Below the pieces are notes generated by a model that worked only from the letters and a program-made list of their open reading frames with translations, had not been told where the DNA came from and made no database searches. Position numbers and translations under genes: made by a program. Positions 20,911-28,542 of a stretch of 64,000 bases of DNA are shown here, one piece after another. Each line of letters begins with the position of its first letter. The stretch's first letter is position 1. Source of the stretch: Synechococcus sp. KORDI-49 (GTDB lineage: Bacteria; Cyanobacteriota; Cyanobacteriia; PCC-6307; Cyanobiaceae); contig NZ_CP006270.1 in assembly GCF_000737575.1 (NCBI RefSeq), forward strand, positions 1,987,163-2,051,162, written 5' to 3'.

Positions 20911-21267
20911 TCAGAGCGGTTCGGCGGTGGTCATCGGGCTGCTGCCGGCCCTGCTTCCATGCCCCTGGTGGAGAAGATTGCTCATGCGCTGAAGCTCTTG
21001 AATCGCTTCAGCGCCTTCGAGTTTCACCAGCTCGCGACCGTTGCGCGATTCCACCCAGCTGATCCCGAAGTCAGAGACCAGAAACCGCACCATGTGGCCA
21101 TCCCCAAGGTCCGCCACAAAGGATGCTCCGTGGCCATCCCTGCCATCGCCGCAGGAGTAGCAGGTGGCTGTGATTCCGTAGTCCTTCAGTCCGTTGGCCA
21201 GGGCCTGCAGGCTCATGACCAGATCCTGAACAACGGAGCGATAGTGCTCAGCGAGACGCGGAAACAT
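20911..21267 (-). CDS. DUF1815 family protein
   Basis: This 118-residue protein starts MFPRLAEHYRSVVQDLVMSL and contains TCYSCGDG and DFGISWVESRNGRELVKLEG, which I recognise as the cyanobacteria-specific DUF1815 family. No function is established. No signal peptide or membrane span is visible. Its stop overlaps an 8-bp inverted repeat (20893-20911) placed between its end and that of recA. Confidence 0.85.
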   Translation of the reverse strand: MFPRLAEHYRSVVQDLVMSLQALANGLKDYGITATCYSCGDGRDGHGASFVADLGDGHMVRFLVSDFGISWVESRNGRELVKLEGAEAIQELQRMSNLLHQGHGSRAGSSPMTTAEPL

Positions 21268-21347
21268 ACCCAGACTTATCTGAGACGACGCTAAAGGTTT
21301 TCTTCAGAATTGTGGGTTCCGATCAGGGGTGGCTGACGCAGAGCCGT

Positions 21348-21596
21348 TCAGGGCATGTCCGCAAGGCTCCACCAGCCCGCGGCGGGACCGATGAAGCGCA
21401 CGGTGATCCAGAACAGCACCATGGCTCCGATCCCGATCCAGGCACCGCGCGTGGTGACGGCCACGAAGCTTCGGGTCTGGTTCTGGGTCAGCGGCAGCCA
21501 CGGGACGATCCTGGGAGAGGTGTCGGGGCTCTGTCGCGTTGATTTCGGTTCTCGGGGCGGCAGTCCCTGGGCCGCGCGCCGGCGGGCTTCTCCCAT
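21348..21596 (-). CDS. DUF2839 family small membrane protein
   Basis: The 82-residue protein starts MGEARRRAAQGLPPREPKST, the usual opening of the cyanobacterial DUF2839 family. It has one hydrophobic segment (WIGIGAMVLFWITVRFIG, about residues 53-70) and a short C-terminal end. It is probably a single-pass membrane protein. Function is unknown. It precedes, on the same strand, the DUF1815 gene. Confidence 0.8.
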   Translation of the reverse strand: MGEARRRAAQGLPPREPKSTRQSPDTSPRIVPWLPLTQNQTRSFVAVTTRGAWIGIGAMVLFWITVRFIGPAAGWWSLADMP

Positions 21597-21650
21597 GCGG
21601 TGTTCGATGTCCTCTGTTCAACCTAAGGATGGTCTGACGGGCTGTGCCAC

Positions 21651-23096
21651 TCAGTCCGGCAGCAGCCGTTGAAGAGGGGTCCAGGGTTCGAGGCAACGCA
21701 GAACCTGCTCTCCCCAGGTACGGCCGCGCAGTCGTCCGTCCAGCACCGCCAGGCGGCCACCGCCGCGTCGCAGCGGAGCGATGGCCGGAGGGATCAGGCG
21801 CAGAGCCTCTGGAAGCAGCAGGGTGCGGAACCAGTCACCGCCCTGTTGTTTCATGCGTTCCACCCGTGCCGCCGTCAGCGGACAGCGGAGGCTGGCGATC
21901 GGCAGCAGCGCCACGATCAGCTGATCGGGTTCAGGCAGCTGGTCGCGGTGCTCCAGCCACCAGGACCAGCGGGCACTGATCACACCGTTGGTTTCCGGGG
22001 CGGTCGTCTCCTCCATCACCCGGCTGCCGAATTCACCGGCCAGACCACTGGTGAGCCAGCGCCTCAGATCAGCGTCATCGAGCAGAACCACGCTGAGGCC
22101 CGATCGCCCCAGAATCAATCGGCGGCTCTGTTCCAGTAGATGCTGGGCATAGATCTCCGTGTTCGGCAGCGGTTGACGGCGTGGTGCGTACACCGGCAGA
22201 GGCTCCATCAGCTCCGCATCCCGCAGCGTGGCGGTCACATCAGGCTGAACATCAGCAGCGTCCAGCTCGGATTCCAGTCGATCCGTCGAGCCGGCTTCAC
22301 TGAGCATCAGCACCGGTCGCTCCCGCAGCAGGCCATCCAGCAGCTGCAGCGGTTCCAGCGGCTCCAGACACCACCGCCACTGCAGCTGACCGTGATCCAA
22401 CTCCGCCCAGCTGGCCCAGCGGCCTTGCTCGATCGCCAGCAAGGAGGGCCAGGGCGCCGGCGAAGCACCGATCGTCCGCAGAAGGTCGGTCAGCGCCAGG
22501 GTGTCGCTGGCATGCAGGCGGACCCGTGCATCAGCCCCTGCGGCCTGGCGGAACAGTCGGCTGCTGAGACGGTTGTGCCACTCGAGCAGTGCGCTGTCTG
22601 CAGCGGGATGGCTCCGCCGCAGGCTTTCCCAGTCCCCAACCCCGATGTGGATGGCCATGCTGTTGCGGAGCCGGTCGCTGAGACGGTCCACCTGAGGCAG
22701 CAGCAGCTGACGCGTTCCCAGCCTGTTGTTCTGATAGGCGCGCACCAGTCCTGCTTCATCCAGAAGCCAGAGCTGGTCCCCATCAGGGGCATCGTCTCCC
22801 TCCCAGCAGGGCAGGCGGAAGCCCTGATCTTTCAGACGCGGTAACTCGATCTCCAGCAGCCGCCTGCGCTGTTGGTGATCGATCACCAGCACGGCGTCGT
22901 GGGATCCGAGACACAGAGGAACGAGGAGGCCGAGCCACCAGCGTTGGTCAGTGCCTGAGGAGAGCCGCAGCAGCGTGGTATCCCGCCGGCGCAGGCTGCG
23001 GCCCACCAACCGACTGAGGGTCAGGTGGTGAGGCCAGTCCGATTCCTCGCGGCGCAGCAGCGTCTTGAGTTGTTGGTGAGCCTGAGCTTCCAGCAT
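21651..23096 (-). CDS. DinG/XPD-like helicase-related protein, probably without ATPase motifs
   Basis: The 481-residue protein ends with RGGGRLAVLDGRLRGRTWGE and a following leucine/proline segment, which resembles the last motif of DinG/XPD-type superfamily II helicases. I find neither a Walker A (GxxxxGKT/S) nor a DEAH box, so helicase activity is doubtful. The first half is helical and leucine/arginine rich (LTLSRLVGRSLRRRDTTLLR). Picocyanobacterial genomes commonly label such genes possible DNA helicase. It is divergent from tyrA. Confidence 0.6.
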   Translation of the reverse strand: MLEAQAHQQLKTLLRREESDWPHHLTLSRLVGRSLRRRDTTLLRLSSGTDQRWWLGLLVPLCLGSHDAVLVIDHQQRRRLLEIELPRLKDQGFRLPCWEGDDAPDGDQLWLLDEAGLVRAYQNNRLGTRQLLLPQVDRLSDRLRNSMAIHIGVGDWESLRRSHPAADSALLEWHNRLSSRLFRQAAGADARVRLHASDTLALTDLLRTIGASPAPWPSLLAIEQGRWASWAELDHGQLQWRWCLEPLEPLQLLDGLLRERPVLMLSEAGSTDRLESELDAADVQPDVTATLRDAELMEPLPVYAPRRQPLPNTEIYAQHLLEQSRRLILGRSGLSVVLLDDADLRRWLTSGLAGEFGSRVMEETTAPETNGVISARWSWWLEHRDQLPEPDQLIVALLPIASLRCPLTAARVERMKQQGGDWFRTLLLPEALRLIPPAIAPLRRGGGRLAVLDGRLRGRTWGEQVLRCLEPWTPLQRLLPD

Positions 23097-23179
23097 CTGG
23101 GAACCCTACGCAGGGTTTCCATCCGCCACGGCGCATTGCAATCCATCGATCAACATGACCGCAGGACAGGGACGGGTTG

Positions 23180-24046
23180 ATGGCGGCACAGGCGGGTGTG
23201 GTCGGTCTGGGTCTGATCGGCGGATCGCTCGGCCTCGATCTGCAGAGTCGCGGCTGGCGGGTGCAGGGTCTGGTGCATCGTCAGGCGACGGCTGAGCGTG
23301 CTCTGGCCCGCGGGCTGGTGTCGGCGGTGAGCACGGATCCTGCCTGCCTGAGCGGCTGTGATCTGGTGATCCTGGCGCTGCCGATTCCTCTGCTGCTGAA
23401 CCCGGATCCCGCCCTGCTGGAGGCTCTGCCGCGGGATGCCGTGATCACCGACGTCGGATCTGTCAAGAAGCCTGTGCTCGAGGCCTGGAACGGCCGGCAT
23501 CCACGCTTCGTGGCCAGTCATCCGATGGCAGGGACCGCGGCAGCCGGGGTCGAGGCCGGCCTGGCCGGTCTGTTCCAAGGCAGACCCTGGATCGCGACGC
23601 CTGATGCTCAGACCGATCCCGCTGCGCTGGCGGTGGTCGAAGCGGTCGCCCGAGATCTCGGCTGCCACTGGCTGACCTCCGGTGCCGCTCAGCATGATCA
23701 GGCGGTCGCTCTCATCTCCCATCTGCCCGTGCTGGTCAGTGCGGCTCTGCTGCGGGCTGTAGGGGAGGAACGGGACCCGGAGATCCGACAGCTCGCGATC
23801 GCCCTGGCGTCCAGTGGATTTGCCGACACCAGCCGCGTCGGCGGTGGAAACCCGGATCTCGGCGTGGCGATGGCGTCCAGCAACCGGGAGGCGGTTCTGA
23901 AGGGACTGGCCGCCTATCGATGGAGCCTTGAGCAACTGGAAGAGGCTGTGCTCCGGGACAACTGGCCGCAGCTGCGACAGGAACTCGAGCGCACCCAGGC
24001 CCTCAGGCCGGAGTTTCTCCGAACGGCTCCCGAGGTCAATCCCTGA
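23180..24046 (+). CDS. tyrA: Prephenate/arogenate dehydrogenase
   Basis: This enzyme makes tyrosine precursors; cyanobacterial members usually use arogenate and NADP. The Rossmann motif GLGLIGGSLG is at residues 9-18. Conserved TDVGSVK and FVASHPMAGTAAAGVEAG segments and the histidine in ALISHLPVLVSAAL follow. I use the ATG at 23180 (288 residues); a TTG directly before it is possible. The 3' end overlaps the end of crtD by 11 bases, tail to tail. Confidence 0.93.
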   Translation: MAAQAGVVGLGLIGGSLGLDLQSRGWRVQGLVHRQATAERALARGLVSAVSTDPACLSGCDLVILALPIPLLLNPDPALLEALPRDAVITDVGSVKKPVLEAWNGRHPRFVASHPMAGTAAAGVEAGLAGLFQGRPWIATPDAQTDPAALAVVEAVARDLGCHWLTSGAAQHDQAVALISHLPVLVSAALLRAVGEERDPEIRQLAIALASSGFADTSRVGGGNPDLGVAMASSNREAVLKGLAAYRWSLEQLEEAVLRDNWPQLRQELERTQALRPEFLRTAPEVNP

Positions 24047-25523
24047 TGATCAGGCGCTTTCCGCGTTCTGCCAGCAGCTGACGGCTGGCATTCAGGGCCG
24101 AGAGGCTCACTCCGGCCGTTCCTTCCCCCGGATGCAAGCTGTCTCCGCAGAGCCAGAGCCCCTGCATCGGAGTGCGTCCCGCCAGACCGAACGGTCCGAA
24201 GCGGCTTGGGTGCTGCCCCAGTCCCCCGACCATGCCGCGCGGACGGCCTGTCCAGCCGGCGAAGCCTCGTGGTGTGGCCAGCTCGGCATGCAGCCACACG
24301 TCCGGCCGGAGATGGAGCGAGCGTTCCAGTTCGCCGCGGATGCTCTGCAGCGCCTCCTGCTTTCGCTGCTGATAGGCGGGTTCAGCCAGACGACACCAGT
24401 CGGCGGTCGGGGTGAACACACTGGCGATCACCGTGGCCTCTCCTTCGGGGGCACGTCCATCCCCCGCTCGGCTCACCGAGACGAAGAGTGAACCCGGATG
24501 CTCGCTACCCCGTTGCAGATGTCCCGGGCAGGAGTCCGGCAACGCCTCGCGCCGGACGGCGCCGTAGAACACCAGTGCACCACTCGGCTCTGGCAGGTCG
24601 TTCAGACGTCTTTCGTAACCGGTTGGCCACTGATCGCTCGGAATCAGATCCGGCAGGCACTGGGGCGGCAGGCTGCAGATCACGTCCTGTGCTTCCAGCC
24701 GCAACGTTCTCTGCTGCGGAGCTGTGACCGTCACCTGCCAGCCTCCATCGTGTCGCTGCAGGCCCGTGACGCGATGGCGGAGCAGAAGCCTGCCGCCGTC
24801 GCGGACGAGCGCCTCCTCCAGGTGATGGCTGAGCACCTGCATCGATCCCCGCAGGTGGAAAAGCCCCAGAGGCGCCTGCGCCATCTGCAGCACCGTCGCT
24901 CCGTAAAGCACGGCGGTCCGGTCCGCCGGCTCCTGGGAGTAAAGCTTCAACTGCAGATCCAGAAACCGCCGCAGCCGCTGATCCTCGCCGCATCCGCAGA
25001 GCACCAGCAGGTCGGCGATCGTCATGCCTGTGAACAGGCCGGAGGCGAGCGTGGCAGGTCGGAGGGCTGCCAGGAGCTGACCCAGGTCCCAGAGGCTGCG
25101 GGGTGTCACCACAGGATCCCGGCCGGCGAAGGCCCAATTGCTGCGGTGAAGCGTGTTGCAGACAGCCCAGAAGCGTTCGCTCCCGGGGAAGTGCTGCTGA
25201 CGCTCCAGCCGCCAGCGCTCCGGGTCATGCCAGAGATGGATCGGCGGACTGCCGTCGGCGAGATCGACCACGCACCCGGGATCGAGGATGTCAGCCTCCG
25301 GCAGCGGCAGGTTCAGATGTCGGAACAGACGGGCATGACTCCCCCCGGGTTCCAGCCCGGCCACCTGGGTGGCGCCGACATCGAAGGTCCATGGTCCACG
25401 CCGGAACGTTCCGGCACAGCCTCCGGTCTGGTGATGGGCTTCCAGCAGGGTCACCGGCACGCCCTCATGGGCCAGCAGGCACGCCGCCGTCAGGCCGGCG
25501 ATGCCTCCACCGATGACGATCAC
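24036..25523 (-). CDS. crtD: Carotenoid C-3',4'-desaturase CrtD-type FAD oxidoreductase
   Basis: The protein has the FAD-binding VIVIGGGIAGLTAACLLAHEG-like start, then TGGCAGTFRRG, and the C-terminal GLWLCGDSLHPGEGTAGVSL segment of the CrtI/CrtD/CrtISO family. CrtD introduces the 3',4' double bond of myxoxanthophyll-type carotenoids. The frame stays open far upstream, but that part overlaps the divergent kinase gene. The first plausible start is the GTG at 25523 (495 residues), or the TTG at 25538. No ATG fits. CrtISO or another desaturase is possible; family is sure, the exact substrate less so. Confidence 0.8.
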   Translation of the reverse strand: MIVIGGGIAGLTAACLLAHEGVPVTLLEAHHQTGGCAGTFRRGPWTFDVGATQVAGLEPGGSHARLFRHLNLPLPEADILDPGCVVDLADGSPPIHLWHDPERWRLERQQHFPGSERFWAVCNTLHRSNWAFAGRDPVVTPRSLWDLGQLLAALRPATLASGLFTGMTIADLLVLCGCGEDQRLRRFLDLQLKLYSQEPADRTAVLYGATVLQMAQAPLGLFHLRGSMQVLSHHLEEALVRDGGRLLLRHRVTGLQRHDGGWQVTVTAPQQRTLRLEAQDVICSLPPQCLPDLIPSDQWPTGYERRLNDLPEPSGALVFYGAVRREALPDSCPGHLQRGSEHPGSLFVSVSRAGDGRAPEGEATVIASVFTPTADWCRLAEPAYQQRKQEALQSIRGELERSLHLRPDVWLHAELATPRGFAGWTGRPRGMVGGLGQHPSRFGPFGLAGRTPMQGLWLCGDSLHPGEGTAGVSLSALNASRQLLAERGKRLIIRD

Positions 25524-25588
25524 TCCGTCTGGGGCCAAGGTGCGGAAGCGATCCGATCCATGCTGGCAAGCATTGGCTTCGGTCGGGG

Positions 25589-26479
25589 ATGAACGAGCAG
25601 CTGCTGCAGGGCCTGGTCTCCCCCGGGGGGGCGCTGGCAGGAGCCACGATCGAGGCCGTGACACCCGTCGGGGGCGGCTGCATCCACCAGGCCAGCCGCC
25701 TTCAGCTTGCCGATGGACGCCGTCTCTTCGCCAAGAGCGGCCCCGCTGACGCGCTCGTTCTGTTCGAGGTCGAGGCCGAGGCACTCGCCGCTCTGCACGA
25801 CCATGCCGATGAGGCGCTGTTGCTGGTGCCACGGCCTTTGGCGGTGTCGTCCATCTCCGGTGGCGCTGTTCTGCTGATGCCGTGGATGGATCTGGAGGGA
25901 TCCGATCAGCAGACGCTCGGTCGCGGTCTCGCGCTGCTTCATCAGCATTCCGGTCGTGTCTCCCCCGGACGCTTCGGCTGGGATCGCGACGGCTTCATCG
26001 GTGCCGGGCCCCAGCCCGGAGGCTGGCGAGAGCGCTGGGGAGCGTGCTTCGTCGACCTTCGGTTACGCCCCCAGCTGGCCCTGCTCGGGGATTGCGGATG
26101 TCCACCCGACCAACTGAACAGGGTTCTCAGTGAGCTGGAAGCACGGCTGGATGACCACGGGGCAGAGCCTGCTCTGGTGCATGGCGATCTCTGGGGCGGA
26201 AATGCCGGGGTTCTCTCCGACGGTCGTGGGGCGATCTTTGACCCCGCGGCCTGGTGGGCCGACAGGGAAGTCGACCTGGCGATGACCAGCCTGTTCGGCG
26301 GGTTTTCAAGGCAGTTTCGGGAGGCCTACCGGACGGTTCTGCCTCCCCGCCCAGGGGAAGCAGACCGGGTGGCGATCTACAACCTGTATCACCTGCTGAA
26401 CCACGCGAATCTGTTCGGTGGGTCCTATGTCAGTCAGGCGAGAGCCAGCCTGCAGGGACTGATCCGCTGGATGCTCTGA
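25589..26479 (+). CDS. Fructosamine kinase family protein
   Basis: The 296-residue protein has the FN3K/aminoglycoside-phosphotransferase fold: an N-terminal lysine segment (LFAKSG near residue 50), the catalytic HGDLWGGNAG near residue 192, and IFDPAAWWADREVDLAMTSL for metal binding. Bacterial FN3K relatives phosphorylate ketosamines on glycated amines to destabilise them; the actual substrate is unknown. It is divergent from crtD with about 65 bases between starts. Confidence 0.9.
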   Translation: MNEQLLQGLVSPGGALAGATIEAVTPVGGGCIHQASRLQLADGRRLFAKSGPADALVLFEVEAEALAALHDHADEALLLVPRPLAVSSISGGAVLLMPWMDLEGSDQQTLGRGLALLHQHSGRVSPGRFGWDRDGFIGAGPQPGGWRERWGACFVDLRLRPQLALLGDCGCPPDQLNRVLSELEARLDDHGAEPALVHGDLWGGNAGVLSDGRGAIFDPAAWWADREVDLAMTSLFGGFSRQFREAYRTVLPPRPGEADRVAIYNLYHLLNHANLFGGSYVSQARASLQGLIRWML

Positions 26480-26484
26480 GCTGA

Positions 26485-26880
26485 TCAGCCCAGGTATTCC
26501 TGACGGAGGGACTGGATGCGCTGAACCAGGGCATTGCGCTTGTCACTGGTGGTGAGGTTCTTCCAGCTCCACTGTCCGACCACCACGAGGCCGAGCAGCT
26601 CCAGCAGACCGGGAACGATCGGCAGCAGATTGATCGTGTCGAGGATTCCCTTGATCAGGATCTGAGCAACGATGACGGCCGCGAAGATTCCGGCGATCTT
26701 GCCGATCCGACCCATCTGGTTCCAATCCACCTTGTCAAGGGTTTCATTCACCTTGCCGATCACTTCGCTGTAGCGCTCAGCGAAGGAGGTGGTGTCCTCC
26801 GGGGATGCCGATGCGGCAGCGTCCACAACCGGAGTCTCGCCAGTGACGGCATCCTTCAGATCGGAGACGGCGTTACTCAT
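26485..26880 (-). CDS. CAAD domain protein (CURVATURE THYLAKOID1-like)
   Basis: I take the ATG at 26880 (MSNAVSDLKDAVTGETPVVD), giving 131 residues. A disordered N-terminus is followed by an amphipathic helix (YSEVIGKVNETLDKVDW), two hydrophobic helices (KIAGIFAAVIVAQILIKGIL and a LLPIVPGLLELLGLVVVGQW-like span), and a C-terminal helix with LTTSDKRNALVQRIQSLR. That order is the CAAD/CURT1 domain, which bends thylakoid membranes in plants and cyanobacteria. It is tail to tail with the fructosamine kinase gene and divergent from a JAMM protease gene. Confidence 0.87.
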   Translation of the reverse strand: MSNAVSDLKDAVTGETPVVDAAASASPEDTTSFAERYSEVIGKVNETLDKVDWNQMGRIGKIAGIFAAVIVAQILIKGILDTINLLPIVPGLLELLGLVVVGQWSWKNLTTSDKRNALVQRIQSLRQEYLG

Positions 26881-26944
26881 GGGATTGGCGGAATCCGCAA
26901 CAACGTCAGCAGAGCGTATCGGTGAGTTCCCGATCTCGCCATCC

Positions 26945-27394
26945 ATGCTGGGCTTCGATCATCGATGCCTCACGATTCTCCGTCGGTCGCTGTCCGCCGC
27001 AGAACCTGATGAGGGGTGTGCGTTGTTGATCGGAAGCTGTTCACAACGCGGTTTCTGGCGTCTGGAACAGGTCTGGCCCTGCTGCAATGTCTGGCTGCCG
27101 CGATCCGCTCGAGATCAGCGCTTCACCCTGGATCCGCGGGAGCAGCTGGCGGCGCAGCGCTGGGCCAGGCAACACCGTCAGCAGGTGCTGGGGGTGGCCC
27201 ATTCCCATCCCAGGGGTTCGGCGGAACCTTCCCCCCGTGATCGGCACTGGGGCATCCCGGGGTCTCTCGTGCTGATCCTCTCGGGGGATGGCGATCTGAA
27301 GGGTTGGTGGCTGGCTGCCGATCGCCGCGTGCGGGAGGTTCCGATCGAGGTCTGGGACACTCGTTGCGGTGATCGGCTCCCCGAAGTGCCATGA
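26945..27394 (+). CDS. JAMM/MPN+ metalloprotease (Mov34/MPN/PAD-1 family)
   Basis: From the ATG at 26945 the 149-residue protein shows the full JAMM metal site: E23 (PDEGCALL), H86 and H88 (HSHPRG), S96 and D99, spaced HxHx7SxxD. Such bacterial enzymes cleave C-terminal amides from ubiquitin-like sulfur carriers or isopeptide bonds. Its stop overlaps the start of the adjacent MoeB-rhodanese gene by 4 bases, so the two are translationally coupled, which supports a role in a sulfur-carrier pathway. No carrier gene is seen next to them. Confidence 0.88.
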   Translation: MLGFDHRCLTILRRSLSAAEPDEGCALLIGSCSQRGFWRLEQVWPCCNVWLPRSARDQRFTLDPREQLAAQRWARQHRQQVLGVAHSHPRGSAEPSPRDRHWGIPGSLVLILSGDGDLKGWWLAADRRVREVPIEVWDTRCGDRLPEVP

Positions 27395-28536
27395 CCACTC
27401 CTCAAGAGCATCCGGCGCTGTCTGCGGACGAGAAGCAGCGCTACGCAAGGCATCTGATCCTGCCGGAGGTCGGCAGGACCGGGCAGGAACGGTTGAAGGG
27501 CGCGTCGGTGCTGTGCGTCGGCAGCGGCGGCCTTGGATCACCGCTTCTGCTGTACCTGGCGGCAGCGGGAATCGGCACGATCGGCATCGTCGATGGCGAT
27601 GTGGTGGAGGTTTCAAACCTGCAGAGGCAGGTCATTCACGGCAGTGCCTGGGTCGGTCGGTCCAAGGCCCGCTCGGCGGCTCATCGCATCGCTGATCTCA
27701 ATTCCCACTGCCGGGTCGAGGTCCACGACGTCATGCTCACCATCGACAACGCCCTGGAGCTGATCCGTCCGTATGACGTCGTCTGCGATGGCACGGACAA
27801 CTTTCCCTCCCGGTATCTGATCAATGACGCCTGCGTGCTGCTGGGCAAGCCGCTGGTCTACGGCTCCGTCCAACGCTTCGATGGCCAGGTCAGTGTGTTC
27901 AACCGTGGGCCGGGGCGTCCTGACTATCGGGACCTGCTGCCGGAGCCGCCGCCTGCCGGTGAGGTGCCGTCCTGTGCGGAGGCCGGCGTCATGGGAGTGC
28001 TGCCCGGACTGGTGGGGCTGATTCAGGCGACCGAGACGATCAAGTTGATCACGGGCATCGGGGATCCGCTCGATGGTCGTTTGCTGGTGGTGGATGGATT
28101 GTCGATGCGTTTCCGGGAGCTGCGCCTGGAGAGGGATCCGGACCGGCCGGCGGTCCAGGGCCTGATTGACTACAGCCAGTTCTGCCGCGGCGAGGTTGCC
28201 CCCATGGACAGCATCAGCGTCACCGCGCTCAAGGAGCTGCTTGATTCCGGCGCCGAGGATGTGGTGCTGATCGATGTCCGCAATCAGTCCGAAGCCGATG
28301 TTGCGGTCATCGCCGGCAGCCATCTGATTCCTCTCGCCACGATTCGCAGCGGTGAAGCCATGGAGCAGGTGCGTTCGCTCGCAGCGGGCTGCCGCGTTTT
28401 CGTGCACTGCAAGCTTGGTGGGCGCTCCGCGCAGGCCGTGGAGGTTCTGTCGCAGCAGGGAATTCCTGCGAGCAACGTCGAGGGCGGCATCGATGCCTGG
28501 GCCCAGCAGGTGGATCCCACCATGGCCCGGTACTGA
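27391..28536 (+). CDS. moeB: E1-like adenylyltransferase MoeB/ThiF fused to a rhodanese domain
   Basis: The N-terminal E1 domain has the nucleotide-binding GSGGLGS (residues 44-50), IVDGDVVEVSNLQRQ and DGTDNFPSRYLINDAC; a candidate catalytic region is PSCAEAGVMGVLPG. The C-terminal rhodanese domain (from about residue 275) ends with active-site loop HCKLGGRSAQ. Such proteins adenylate MoaD/ThiS-like carriers and hand them sulfur. I do not see the CxxC zinc pairs of E. coli MoeB. It overlaps the JAMM gene upstream. Confidence 0.9.
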   Translation: MTTPQEHPALSADEKQRYARHLILPEVGRTGQERLKGASVLCVGSGGLGSPLLLYLAAAGIGTIGIVDGDVVEVSNLQRQVIHGSAWVGRSKARSAAHRIADLNSHCRVEVHDVMLTIDNALELIRPYDVVCDGTDNFPSRYLINDACVLLGKPLVYGSVQRFDGQVSVFNRGPGRPDYRDLLPEPPPAGEVPSCAEAGVMGVLPGLVGLIQATETIKLITGIGDPLDGRLLVVDGLSMRFRELRLERDPDRPAVQGLIDYSQFCRGEVAPMDSISVTALKELLDSGAEDVVLIDVRNQSEADVAVIAGSHLIPLATIRSGEAMEQVRSLAAGCRVFVHCKLGGRSAQAVEVLSQQGIPASNVEGGIDAWAQQVDPTMARY

Positions 28537-28542
28537 CCCGAC

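Noticed and set aside
20893-20911. 8-bp inverted repeat between recA and the DUF1815 gene as a terminator
   Set aside because: The stem is real but neither strand has a T run after it, and it overlaps a stop codon; evidence for termination is too weak to annotate.
24498-25592. Plus-strand open frame opposite crtD
   Set aside because: Shadow of crtD; no motif and no ribosome site.
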